Shown: piece after piece, positions 1 to 7,981 of the stretch
How positions within the stretch are numbered: the first letter of the stretch is position 1
Layout of the letters: every line of letters starts with the position of its first letter
The notes under the pieces: model-generated
What the model saw: the letters and a program-made list of their open reading frames with translations, nothing else
What the model was told of the DNA's origin: nothing
Databases searched by the model: none
NCBI GenBank assembly: GCA_964627045.1
Contig: CAZVIK010000008.1
Location: 1-40,092 of the forward strand
Reading direction: 5' to 3'
DNA from: CAZVIK01 sp964627045
Lineage (GTDB): Bacteria > Acidobacteriota > Terriglobia > Bryobacterales > Bryobacteraceae
DNA: 40,092 bases
Program-made: the position numbers and the translations under genes

Positions 1-1236
1 GTGCCTCAGATCGAGACGGGCGACGCCGCCCGGGCCGTGGTGCGGGCCGCCAAGCAGAATCCGGAGGTGGCGCTTGCAGGCCTGGACGAGCGGAAGGCGG
101 AGCAGGCGGTGCGAGTGGCGCGCGATCCTTTCTCGCCGAAACTGGTGGCGGGTAGCGGACTGGCCTACAGCAGCGGCATCCCGCTGAGCATCGCCGGGGC
201 CACGCCCTCCATTGTGCAGGTGCAGGCCAGCCAGTTCGTGTTCAATCGCCAGCAAACGCACCTGGTGGCGCAGGCCAGGGAGAACGCGCGCGGGTCGGCG
301 CTCGAAACGGCGGCAAAGCGCGACGAAGTCGTCCGCCGCGCCGCTCTGGCGTATCTGGAGGCCGAGTGCGCCCGGCGCATGGAGGAGACTTCGGCCCGGC
401 AGGTTGACCGGCTCGCGCGCATCCAGCAAACCGTGGAACTGCGCGTCGCCGACGGCCGCGAGTTGCCGATCGAAGCGAAGAGGGCCGGGCTGAACCTAGC
501 GCGCGCACGGCAGCGGTTGCAGGCGCTCGAAGCCGATCGCCAGTACGCCGAGGATTCGCTCGGAGTCCTGTTGGGATTCGACGCCGGCCAGCGGATTCGC
601 GTGGCAGGCGAAGAGCGCGGGGCGCCGTCGCTGCCCGACAGCGAGGCCGCGGCGGTGGAGGCGGCGCTGTCTTACAGTCACGAGACGCGCCGGATCGAGT
701 CGGCGATGGCGGCCAAGGGCCTCGAGATTCGCGCCCAGCAGGCCGCCAAGTTGCCGCGCGTGGATCTGGTGGCGGGCTACGCCCTGCTCGGCCGGTTCAA
801 CAACTACGAGGACTTCTTCCGCAAGTTCCAGCGGCACAACGGGCAAGTCGGCGTGTCGTTCCAGATCCCGCTGTTGGCCGGGCCGGCGGTGGACGCGCAG
901 CGTTTCCAGGCCGAGTCCGACGCCGCGCGACTGCGGCTGGAGTTGCGGACGACGCGTGACCGCATCACGGTGGAGGCGCGGCGCCTGTACCAGCAGGTGA
1001 AGCAGGCCGAATCGGCTCGGGACGTCGCTCGACTTGACCTGGAAGTGGCTCGCGACCAGGTGTCGGTGCTGTTGGCGCAGATGGAGGAAGGCCGTGTGTC
1101 GCTGCGGCAGGTGGAGGAAGCGCGCCTGGCGGAAGACGGCAAGTGGCTGGAGTTCCTGGACGGGGACTACAACCTCGAAGTGGCCCGTCTGAACCTGCTC
1201 AGCCACACCGGCGGACTGCTGGCGGGGTTGCGGTAG
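1..1236 (+). CDS. TolC-family outer membrane efflux protein (5' partial)
   Basis: The reading frame is open from the first base, so the true start and signal peptide probably lie outside the window. The 411 visible residues have the TolC/OMF pattern: long amphipathic, Ala/Arg/Glu-rich helices that can form coiled coils (around residues 85-190 and 300-395), broken by short strand-like segments (for example VGVSFQIPLLAGPAV, typical of the strand that enters the outer membrane before the second helical hairpin). The family forms trimeric outer-membrane channels used by tripartite efflux pumps and type I secretion. The pump and adaptor genes would lie upstream, beyond the window. No repeat or frameshift is seen. 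The family call is fairly secure; the exported substrate cannot be inferred. Confidence 0.85.
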   Translation: MPQIETGDAARAVVRAAKQNPEVALAGLDERKAEQAVRVARDPFSPKLVAGSGLAYSSGIPLSIAGATPSIVQVQASQFVFNRQQTHLVAQARENARGSALETAAKRDEVVRRAALAYLEAECARRMEETSARQVDRLARIQQTVELRVADGRELPIEAKRAGLNLARARQRLQALEADRQYAEDSLGVLLGFDAGQRIRVAGEERGAPSLPDSEAAAVEAALSYSHETRRIESAMAAKGLEIRAQQAAKLPRVDLVAGYALLGRFNNYEDFFRKFQRHNGQVGVSFQIPLLAGPAVDAQRFQAESDAARLRLELRTTRDRITVEARRLYQQVKQAESARDVARLDLEVARDQVSVLLAQMEEGRVSLRQVEEARLAEDGKWLEFLDGDYNLEVARLNLLSHTGGLLAGLR

Positions 1237-1329
1237 GGTGGCCACGCCAAAAATGGCGCGCATTCCGGCGACCGCGATTCAGCACCGGGCTCGCGGAGGT
1301 AACCAAGGCAGATTCGCCGGTCTTTTCCC

Positions 1330-1338
1330 TGGTAGAAT
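1330..1338 (+). promoter_or_regulatory. Extended -10 promoter of the TonB-domain gene
   Basis: TGG-TAGAAT fits the extended -10 pattern TGn-TAnnnT. It lies in the gap after the TolC gene and would start transcription near 1345, leaving about 158 nt before the GTG start at 1503. I see no good -35 hexamer. The same box type recurs upstream of many genes in this window. Confidence 0.5.
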
Positions 1339-1344
1339 ATGGGC

Positions 1345-1502
1345 GGTGTAAAGAGTAACTTCGGGTATGTGGCGATCCCCCAGGGATCGCGGCTCCCGTG
1401 TGTGGGCATCAACGGCCGAAGGAGTGCGGATCCGTCGGCGGAGTCGTTCGCCGGGAATCCCAGCGCCTGGGCCGGGAGTGGACGGCGATTGAGGAGGCTC
1501 CT
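1345..1502 (+). promoter_or_regulatory. Long structured 5' leader, possible cis-regulatory RNA
   Basis: This gene-free leader is rich in inverted repeats. A perfect 8-bp stem with a 3-nt loop is at 1372-1379/1383-1390. CTTCGG at 1359-1364 can pair with CCGAAG at 1416-1421 and would enclose that hairpin. Further stems are at 1436-1440/1449-1453 and 1459-1463/1467-1471. A strong ribosome binding site GAGGAGG (1491-1497) lies 5 nt before the GTG start. I could not match it to a riboswitch class I know. GC-rich DNA yields chance stems, so a regulatory role is unproven. Confidence 0.35.
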
Positions 1503-2435
1503 GTGTCCCGGTTCCGCTTTTTCACTTTCTGCTTGGCGACCTGCCTGTTACTATCAGTCTCTTTGTGCTGCCTGGATGTACTTGCAGCCCCTTCGCAGGC
1601 AGAGCGCCCGTCGAAGGACTATATCGTAATCCAAATCCAGGGCTACCCCGGGCCGTTGGCCGAGGCGCTCCGGACCCGCCTGTCGGCGTTCGAGGGCCAG
1701 CCCTTCACGACGGAGTTGCGTGCCGAAATCCTCAGGGCGGCCAGGGAGATCGATCCCGGGGCGCGCATACCGGTCGTTTCGCAGCGCGAAGTGGGCGACG
1801 GGGCGTTGGAAGCCCGCTTCGTCGTCGCGCCCTTTGGCGCAATCGAAGCTGCTCCCGCCTCCTCCCAGGTCAACCTGCGCCCGCAAGGGGATAGCTACGT
1901 GGATTTCGATCTCGAAGGACTACCGGAACCTCTGCGAACGAACATGAAGATGCGGCTGGAGCCATTTCGGGGTCAGGCGTTCACGACCGATCTGTTCGAA
2001 CAGATCCGCCGCGTGATCCTAGAAACGGATCCCGATTGCGGAATCGTGGGCATGCGAAGGGTGAGGGGAACCGACCAAGCCACGACAACCCTCACCGTCG
2101 GCTCGGCGGCCATCGAGGCCCGCCGCGGCGCTGCGATTCGGAACGGAGCGGCCGTGCAGGTCAACGCCGCCGAACAGGCCGGCAAGTTGGTCAAACAGCC
2201 CAAGCCGCAGTATCCCCCGATGGCGCAGCAAGCACGCATTCAGGGGGTGGTCCGGTTTGTCGCGGTCATTGACAAGGAGGGGCGCGTTTCGGATTTGAAA
2301 CTGGTCTCCGGGCACCCGCTCCTGATTCCCTCGGCGCAGGAGGCAGCCAAGAAGTACCGCTACCAGCCCACGCTCATCGACGGCTCGCCGGTCGAGGTGA
2401 CGACCACGATCGACGTGCCTTTCACGCTCCGTTAG
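1503..2435 (+). CDS. TonB C-terminal-domain protein with two tandem POTRA-like repeats
   Basis: I chose the GTG start at 1503 because GAGGAGG lies 5 nt upstream and the protein then begins with a hydrophobic signal or anchor (residues about 4-29) ending in LAAPSQA. Residues 39-122 and about 131-211 are a tandem repeat. Both copies share the core RLxxFxGQxFTTxL, and I count about 20 identities in the first 51 aligned positions. The pattern resembles a POTRA fold, but this is an inference. Residues about 218-310 are a TonB C-terminal domain: the KPQYPPMAQQARIQGVV segment, then DKEGRVSDLKLVSGHP, then YRYQP. Such domains contact TonB boxes of outer-membrane receptors or serve as periplasmic modules. 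There is no Pro-rich spacer and no ExbB/ExbD gene nearby, so the role in energy transduction is uncertain. Confidence 0.75.
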   Translation: MSRFRFFTFCLATCLLLSVSLCCLDVLAAPSQAERPSKDYIVIQIQGYPGPLAEALRTRLSAFEGQPFTTELRAEILRAAREIDPGARIPVVSQREVGDGALEARFVVAPFGAIEAAPASSQVNLRPQGDSYVDFDLEGLPEPLRTNMKMRLEPFRGQAFTTDLFEQIRRVILETDPDCGIVGMRRVRGTDQATTTLTVGSAAIEARRGAAIRNGAAVQVNAAEQAGKLVKQPKPQYPPMAQQARIQGVVRFVAVIDKEGRVSDLKLVSGHPLLIPSAQEAAKKYRYQPTLIDGSPVEVTTTIDVPFTLR

Positions 2436-2438
2436 CCC

Positions 2439-2447
2439 TGCTAAAAT
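2439..2447 (+). promoter_or_regulatory. Extended -10 promoter, near-leaderless, for the VOC gene
   Basis: TGC-TAAAAT lies just after the preceding stop codon. With the usual spacing the transcript would begin about 2454, three bases before the ATG at 2457, so there is no room for a Shine-Dalgarno site. Confidence 0.5.
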
Positions 2448-2456
2448 GCGTGGGTC

Positions 2457-2831
2457 ATGATCGTTGGAATTGAACACGTGGCGATCGCCTCGCCGGATCC
2501 GCAGAAACTGGCCCAGTGGTACGTGGATACACTGGGCTTCGTCATCAACTACAACTCGGGCCGGACGGTGTTTGTGAAAGCGCCGAACGGATCGATGATC
2601 GAAATCATCGCCTCGGAGGGCGCGCGGCCCTACCAGACGTTGAAGGACCCGGGGCTGCGGCACCTCGCGCTGACGGTGAGCGATTTCGACGCCGCCTACG
2701 CGAAGTTGAAAGACGCCGCGGTGAAGTTCATCTCCGAACCGGCGGACCTGAAGGGCGTGAAGGTGGTCTTCTTCGAAGACCCCGACGGTAACTACCTGCA
2801 CCTCCTCCGACGCGAGACGCCGTTGCCGTAG
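2457..2831 (+). CDS. VOC superfamily (glyoxalase/bleomycin-resistance-like) protein
   Basis: This 124-residue protein has the two beta-alpha-beta-beta-beta modules of the vicinal oxygen chelate fold. Module 1 opens with IEHVAIASPDPQKLAQWY and ends in SMIEIIA. Module 2 opens with LRHLALTVSDFD and ends in FFEDPDGNYLHLL. Likely metal ligands are the His of EHVAI, the Glu of MIEII and the His of RHLAL. The fourth, normally Glu in an NxxEL motif, is His here (NYLHLL). Known family activities include glyoxalase I, dioxygenases, epimerases and antibiotic binding; the substrate here cannot be inferred. The gene has its own near-leaderless promoter and faces the convergent pyrE-like gene across a short hairpin region. 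Confidence 0.85.
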   Translation: MIVGIEHVAIASPDPQKLAQWYVDTLGFVINYNSGRTVFVKAPNGSMIEIIASEGARPYQTLKDPGLRHLALTVSDFDAAYAKLKDAAVKFISEPADLKGVKVVFFEDPDGNYLHLLRRETPLP

Positions 2832-2839
2832 CGAGGCGT

Positions 2840-2857
2840 GCCGCCGTTTGTGGCGGC
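2840..2857. terminator. Hairpin between convergent genes, possible bidirectional terminator
   Basis: GCCGCC (2840-2845) and GGCGGC (2852-2857) can form a 6-bp stem with a 6-nt loop, 8 bp after the VOC stop codon and 23 bp before the end of the opposing gene. There is no T-tract on either side, so intrinsic termination is uncertain. Confidence 0.3.
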
Positions 2858-2880
2858 GCACGCGCCGGAGCCTGCCGCCC

Positions 2881-3495
2881 CTACACCCAGATCTTTTCGA
2901 GCGGGACGCCCTGCTTGCACAGTTCGCACGCGGCGGCGTCCTGGTAGAAGATCCCGTCCAGCTTCGCCAGGTAGTAGAGCGGCAACGGGCTGAAGTCGGG
3001 CGCGTTCGGAGCCGGCTGCCATACGACGACCGCTAGACCCACCACCTCCGCGCCGTTGGCCTCAACCATTGCCTTCAGTTCGGTCAGTTTGCGCCCGGTG
3101 CGCAGGATGTCGTCCACCAGCAGCACCTTTTCGCCCGGCACCTGCTCCAGGAACTGGCGGAAGCGCAGCGGTTCGCTCTCGCACTCGCGCTCGGCCCAGT
3201 AGACCTGGTGGGCGCGCAGGGCCTCGCACATGCCGTAGGCCACCGGAAGGCCGCCGGTGGCCAAGGTCACGATGGAAAGCCGCGGAATGAGCGCGCGAAT
3301 CTCCGGGTTGGCGCGCACCAGCCGGCTCAGGCCGACGCTGAGCGACTTGGCGTGCTGGTAGTAGCGCATAGCCAGGGGAATTTGAAGATACTCGGAGGCG
3401 TGGAGGCCGTGGGGGTATTCGAAGTGGCCGCGGCGCAGCCCGCCGTTCTGTTCCAGAAGCGTCCTGACTTCGGCTTCGGTGGGAACCAAGTGCAT
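2881..3495 (-). CDS. pyrE: Orotate phosphoribosyltransferase-like protein
   Basis: This 204-residue type I phosphoribosyltransferase carries the PRPP-binding motif VLLVDDILRTG at about residues 123-133. The N-terminal stretch GHFEYPHGLHASEYLQ matches the orotate-PRTase hood motif (GHF...SGLHS..Y). AERE precedes the PRPP loop, and a C-terminal CELCKQGVPLEKI resembles the Cys-containing tail of thermophile-type PyrE. Orotate phosphoribosyltransferase converts orotate and PRPP to OMP in pyrimidine synthesis. The start (ATG, 3495) lies 4 nt after the sugar-transferase stop, so the two genes are probably co-transcribed. Pairing with a glycan initiation gene is unusual but may reflect UDP-sugar demand. 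Another purine or pyrimidine PRTase specificity is possible. Confidence 0.7.
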   Translation of the reverse strand: MHLVPTEAEVRTLLEQNGGLRRGHFEYPHGLHASEYLQIPLAMRYYQHAKSLSVGLSRLVRANPEIRALIPRLSIVTLATGGLPVAYGMCEALRAHQVYWAERECESEPLRFRQFLEQVPGEKVLLVDDILRTGRKLTELKAMVEANGAEVVGLAVVVWQPAPNAPDFSPLPLYYLAKLDGIFYQDAAACELCKQGVPLEKIWV

Positions 3496-3499
3496 CGCC

Positions 3500-4918
3500 T
3501 TAGTACACTCCCTTTCCGGTGATGACCCTGGGCACCGTGCGCAGCAGTATGCTCCAGTCCAAGGCCAACGACCAGGTGTCGATGTACTGCATGTCGAGCC
3601 TCATCCAGGTTTCGAAATCGACCGCGTCGCGGCCGGCCAGGGCCCACAGGCAGGTAAGGCCTGGGCGCATGCGCAGCCGCCGCCGCTGCCAGCGTTGGTA
3701 GCGCTCCACTTCCACCGGCACGGCCGGGCGCGGACCCACCAGCGACATGTCGCCTTTGAGCACGTTCCAGAGTTGCGGCCACTCGTCGATGGAGAACTTC
3801 CGAAGCCAGCGTCCGACGGAGGTGAGGCGCGGGTCGTCGCGCAGCTTGAAGGCCGTCCCGCGGTCGCTCAAATGCTCAAGCGAGGGCCGCATCGCTTCGG
3901 CCTCCGCGCACATGGAGCGGAACTTGTAAAGCACAAACCGCCGCCCGTTCAGCCCGCAGCGGATCTGCTTGAACACAGCGGGGCCAGGCGAGGTCAGGCG
4001 CACCAAAAGCGCCACCAGCAGCATCGGCACGGCCAGCACCACCAGGCCGGCGGCGGAGCAGATCACGTCGATGGTCCTCTTCCCCAACAAGCGAATTTCG
4101 TCGTGCGGTGTGGCCGAGAAGGTCAGCAACGGAAGGCTGCCGAGCCGTTCCAAATACAGCGTACTGTTGACGTGCGGGAAAAAGTCCACCGCGACGCGCG
4201 TGCGCACGCCCTCCTCGTCGCACAGTAGAAACACCTCTTCCAACTCGGCCAATTGACCGCTGCCGACCGCGAAAAGCACCTCGTCGATGATGTGGCCCTC
4301 CAAAAGCCCCGGCAACGCATCCAAGGGATGCACGGGGTAAGTTTGATGGAGGCGGATCTCGGTGGGCGCGGGTGCGCCGGGCGTCGCGGACAAGAAGCCC
4401 ACCAGCCGCACGCCGTAGCCGGAGGCGGCCTCCAGCGATTGCGCCACGCGCCGGGCGCGTTCGTCAATGCCCACCATCAGCACGTAGTGGGGCGCTCCAA
4501 ACTCGCGGCGGACCAACCCGACGAGTTTGCCGCTGCTGAGCCGGAAGATCAGAAACAGTGCGATGCTGTAAATTCCGAACAACCCCAGGAAGAACCGGCT
4601 GAGGTCCATGCGCAGCATGTACTGAAACAGCGCCACTCCGGCCGTACCCACCAGGCATTGACGGAGCGTATCGCGAAGGATGACGCCCGGCGAGCCGGCG
4701 TCCAACCGGTCGTAGATATGCAGCCACCCACCCAAAATCAGATAGAGGAGAACGGCGAACCCCAGCAACAACGCCTTTTCGGGCACTTGCAGGTAGAACT
4801 CGAAATGAAGATTGAGGTGGAAACGGGTCTGGTAGGCGGCCTCGAAGGCCAGCGCCGTGAGAAGGACGTCGGACAGGCCGAACAGCAGACGGGCCTTGCG
4901 ATGGTGGCGGCTGAACAC
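3500..4918 (-). CDS. Polyprenyl-phosphate sugar-1-phosphate transferase (WcaJ/WbaP-like)
   Basis: I take GTG 4918 as the start, because a TGC-TATAGT box would start transcription about 3 nt before it. An upstream in-frame extension to 5020 would span this promoter. The 472-residue protein has an N-terminal bundle of about four membrane helices, a nucleotide-binding-like middle domain (VLMVGIDERARRVAQSL) and a C-terminal bacterial sugar transferase domain. That domain contains the K-RTID-V segment with a membrane re-entrant helix, SPGPAVFKQIRCG, FVLYKFRSM, FSIDEWPQLWNVLKGDMSL, VGPRP and MRPGLTCLWAL. The family moves a hexose-1-phosphate from a UDP-sugar to undecaprenyl phosphate and so starts surface glycan assembly. 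It likely primes the polymer built by the operon at 16371-24575; that functional link is an inference. Confidence 0.88.
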   Translation of the reverse strand: MFSRHHRKARLLFGLSDVLLTALAFEAAYQTRFHLNLHFEFYLQVPEKALLLGFAVLLYLILGGWLHIYDRLDAGSPGVILRDTLRQCLVGTAGVALFQYMLRMDLSRFFLGLFGIYSIALFLIFRLSSGKLVGLVRREFGAPHYVLMVGIDERARRVAQSLEAASGYGVRLVGFLSATPGAPAPTEIRLHQTYPVHPLDALPGLLEGHIIDEVLFAVGSGQLAELEEVFLLCDEEGVRTRVAVDFFPHVNSTLYLERLGSLPLLTFSATPHDEIRLLGKRTIDVICSAAGLVVLAVPMLLVALLVRLTSPGPAVFKQIRCGLNGRRFVLYKFRSMCAEAEAMRPSLEHLSDRGTAFKLRDDPRLTSVGRWLRKFSIDEWPQLWNVLKGDMSLVGPRPAVPVEVERYQRWQRRRLRMRPGLTCLWALAGRDAVDFETWMRLDMQYIDTWSLALDWSILLRTVPRVITGKGVY

Positions 4919-4928
4919 CTCAGTCAGC

Positions 4929-4937
4929 ACTATAGCA
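4929..4937 (-). promoter_or_regulatory. Extended -10 promoter (leaderless) of the sugar transferase gene
   Basis: Read on the minus strand this is TGC-TATAGT. It predicts a transcript start near 4922 and a GTG start at 4918. It is divergent from the promoter at 5015-5020. Confidence 0.55.
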
Positions 4938-5014
4938 GAAGGCCTGCGGCCCCTCGGCGCGGGCTTGTCTTGCGCATGTAAAAGGCCCCTGGCGCGGGCA
5001 TGGCCCGGTTGCAG

Positions 5015-5020
5015 TATCAT
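5015..5020 (+). promoter_or_regulatory. -10 box (leaderless) of the Omp85 gene
   Basis: TATCAT predicts transcription from about 5027, two bases before the GTG start at 5029. No TGn precedes the box and no convincing -35 is visible. Confidence 0.45.
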
Positions 5021-5028
5021 TCAGAAGA

Positions 5029-7981
5029 GTGCGGCTGTCGGGTTTGTCGGTCTGGAAGCTCCTGCTGGTTTGGGCATCGGTCGCCGGCGGGCTCCTGTGC
5101 GCGGCCGCGGCCGACTACGAAGGCAAACCGGTCGGCCTCATCGCCTTCGAACCCAAACAACAGCCGCTCAGCGCCGAGGAACTGGCCGGCCTGCTGCCGG
5201 TGAAAAAGAATGCCCCGCTCCGGCTGGCCGATGTTAGGCAAGCCATCGGGAAGCTTTACGCCACCGGCCGCTACGCCGACGTCGTGGTCGACGCGTCGCT
5301 CGAAGACGGCCGCGTGACTCTGCGCTTTCTGACCCGCGGCAACTGGTTCGTCGGAAATGTCACGCTGGACGCGGTCCCGGTGCCGCCCACCATCGGCCAA
5401 CTTGAGAACTCCACGGGTCTGACGCTGGGCAGCCCGTTCTCGCCCGAGGCGGTGGCGCAGGCCGCCGAGGGGATTCGAGCCGCCTTGCGCGCCAACGGCT
5501 TCTTCCAGGCGGTGGTTCGCGAACACCTTTCCTACCTGGAACGTACCCAACAAGTCGATATTCGTTTCGAGATCATCCCGGGGCCGCGCGCGCGGTTCAG
5601 CCAACCGCATATCACGGGCGACACGAAGCGGCCAGCGCCGTTTCTGGTCGACCGGACCAAGTGGAAAGGCTGGTTCGGCTGGCGTCCGCTCACCGAAAGC
5701 CGCACGCAAGAAGGGGTGGCGCGCATTCTGGAGTCCTACCGCCGCGATGGGTTCCTGATGGCGCGCGCCGCGGTGACCGGAATCGACCCGGCCACCGGTA
5801 GTCCTACCGTCGAGGTCAACGCCGGCCCCCAGGTTCAGATCGAGGCCGTGGGTGCTAAGGTCTCCCAGGGGAGGCTGCGGAGTCTGCTGCCCGTTTTCGA
5901 AGAACGGACTGTGGATCGCGATCTCCTGATGGAGGGTGCGCGCAACCTCACCGAGTACTTCCAGGCCCAGGGGTACTTCGACGCCAAGGTCGAATTCTCC
6001 TCGGAGACTTCCGGCGCCGGACCGCTCCGCATCGTCTACACGGTGGACCGCGGCGAACGGCAGAAACTGGCGGCCCTTTTCATCGCCGGGAACCGCTATT
6101 TCGACTTACCCACGCTCCGCGAGCGAATGCTGGTAACGCCGGCGTCCTTCCAGATCCGCCGGGGCCGATTCAGCCCCAACCTTCTGGCGCGCGACCTGGA
6201 TGGGCTCTCGGACCTCTATCGCGCCAACGGCTTCCGCGACGTCAAGGTCACCAGCCGTGTCGAACGCGGCCACGGCGGCCGGCGCGGGGATCTGGCGGTT
6301 TCCGTGGCGATCGAGGAGGGCCCGCAGTGGTTCGTGGCCTCCCACGAGATTGCGGGAGCCGGTCCAGAGCACCACGAGGCGCTTACGGCGATGCTGCAAT
6401 CGGGCGCCGGCCAGCCCTTCAGCGAAGCCAACATCGCCGCCGATCGCGACAACATCCTGGCTTACTATTTCAACCGCGGGTACCCCAGCGCCAGCTTCGA
6501 GTGGGATTTCCGGCCGTCGGCTGTCGCGCCCAACCGGGTCGACCTGTCCTTTTCGATCGATGAGGGGCCGCGCCAGTTTGTGCGGGAGGTGTTCATCAGC
6601 GGCTTGGTGACGACGCACCCGAGGGTGGTGCACCGGCGCATCGGTATCAACGTCGGCGACCCGGTGTCGCAGGCGCAAATGCTGGAAACGCAGCGGCGGC
6701 TCTACGACCTCGGCATCTTCGCCAAGGTCGATACCGCCGTACAGAACCCGGACGGGGACGAGCGCAACAAGTTCGTGTTGCTGCGCGCCGAGGAATCGCG
6801 GAAATACTCGGTGGCATTCGGATTCGGCGCCGAACTGGCGCGCATCGGCGGCAGCCAGACCAGTCTCGATTCGCCGGCCGGCAAGGCCGGTTTCAGCCCT
6901 CGCGTATCCTTTGATATCAGCCGGCTGAACTTCCTCGGGCGCGCCCACACCGTCGGCCTGCACAGCAGGCTCTCCAACATACAGCAGCGCGGCCTGATCA
7001 CCTACAGCGCTCCGCAATTGCGCAGCCGCGCCAACGTGGATCTCTCCTTCACCGCGCTGTTTGACTCCTCCCGCGACGTGCGCACGTTTTCGGCGCGCCG
7101 CTGGGAGGGCTCGACGCAGATTGCGCACCGCTGGACACGATCCAAGTCGCTGTTTTACCGCCTGGCCTTCCGCCGGGTGAGCGTGGACCAGGGCACTCTG
7201 AAAATCCGCAGCGAACTGATCCCGCTGCTCTCCCAGCCTGTGCGCGTCGGCGTCATCTCGGCGGCCTACCTGGACGACCGGCGCGACGATCCGACCGATT
7301 CCCGCCGTGGCACCTACAATTCGCTCGACGTGGGAGTCGCCACCAAGTTGCTGACCTCCGAGACCGATTACTTCCGGCTGCTCGGGCGCAATTCCACCTA
7401 CCACCGCATCGGGAGCAAGGTGGTGCTGGCGCGAACGACGTCGTTCGGCTTTATGCAGACGTTGAAGACCCGGCCGGAGCTTCCCCCCAGCCCGCAGGAC
7501 ATTCCGCTGCCGGAGCGCTTCTTCGCCGGTGGCGCGTCCACGCAGCGCGCGTTTCCGGAAAACCAGGCTGGCCCACGCGACCTGGTAACGGGTTTCCCGC
7601 TTGGCGGCAAGGCGTTGCTCACGTTCGGGACCGAGGTCCGTTTCCCGCTGTTCGGGNNNNNNNNNNCTGTTCGGGCAGAATATCGGCGGCGTCCTGTTCC
7701 ACGACGCCGGGAACGTGTACTCCAGCATCCGGGAGATCTCTTTCGGCTGGCGGCAGCGCCGCAACACCGACTTCGATTACATGGTCCACGCCGTTGGTCT
7801 AGGCTTCCGCTACCGAACGCCGATCGGGCCGGTGCGCGTGGACTTCGCCTTCGGCCCGAACTCGCCGCGTTTCAAAGGCTGCCGCGGGACGCAGCAGGAA
7901 CTTCTGTTCGGAGCCTGCGAACCTATCGATCAGCGGATCAACCGCTTTCAGTTTCACTTCTCCCTGGGGCAGAGTTTCTGA
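5029..7981 (+). CDS. Omp85 (BamA/TamA-type) outer membrane assembly protein, about seven POTRA units
   Basis: A signal peptide (residues 1-28) is followed by about seven consecutive POTRA-like units, which I place near 30-100, 103-177, 178-265, 266-345, 346-435, 436-515 and 516-587. Several end in the typical G-Y/F-x-x-A/V pattern, e.g. ANGFFQAVV, AQGYFDAKV, NRGYPSASF. A 16-stranded-type barrel follows to the end and closes with HFSLGQSF, an aromatic C-terminus as expected of a beta-signal. The family inserts beta-barrel proteins (BamA) or autotransporter-like substrates (TamA). A 10-N run at 7657-7666 breaks the frame. If the 9-bp repeat flanking it is collapsed, one frame of 977 residues is restored. 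The stop overlaps the start of the SurA-like gene, and tamB follows, which favours a TAM-like or combined role. Confidence 0.9.
7648..7675. other. Scaffold join: 10 N flanked by a 9-bp duplicate
   Basis: CTGTTCGGG occurs at 7648-7656 and again at 7667-7675 on either side of ten Ns. Removing 19 bases (the Ns plus one copy) joins LFG to LFGQNIGG in one frame, so the contigs very probably overlapped and no sequence is missing. Confidence 0.85.

Noticed and set aside
1345..1502. A known riboswitch (c-di-GMP, c-di-AMP, cobalamin, SAM or fluoride class) in the leader
   Set aside because: I looked for the conserved core sequences of these classes and did not find them. It is kept only as an unassigned structured leader.
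4919..5020. A longer sugar transferase starting at 5020
   Set aside because: The extra 34 residues are Arg/Pro-rich without a domain and would be encoded across the predicted promoter.
6106..7767. A 553-residue open frame on the minus strand
   Set aside because: It is antisense to the Omp85 gene, crosses the N run and has no recognisable motif.
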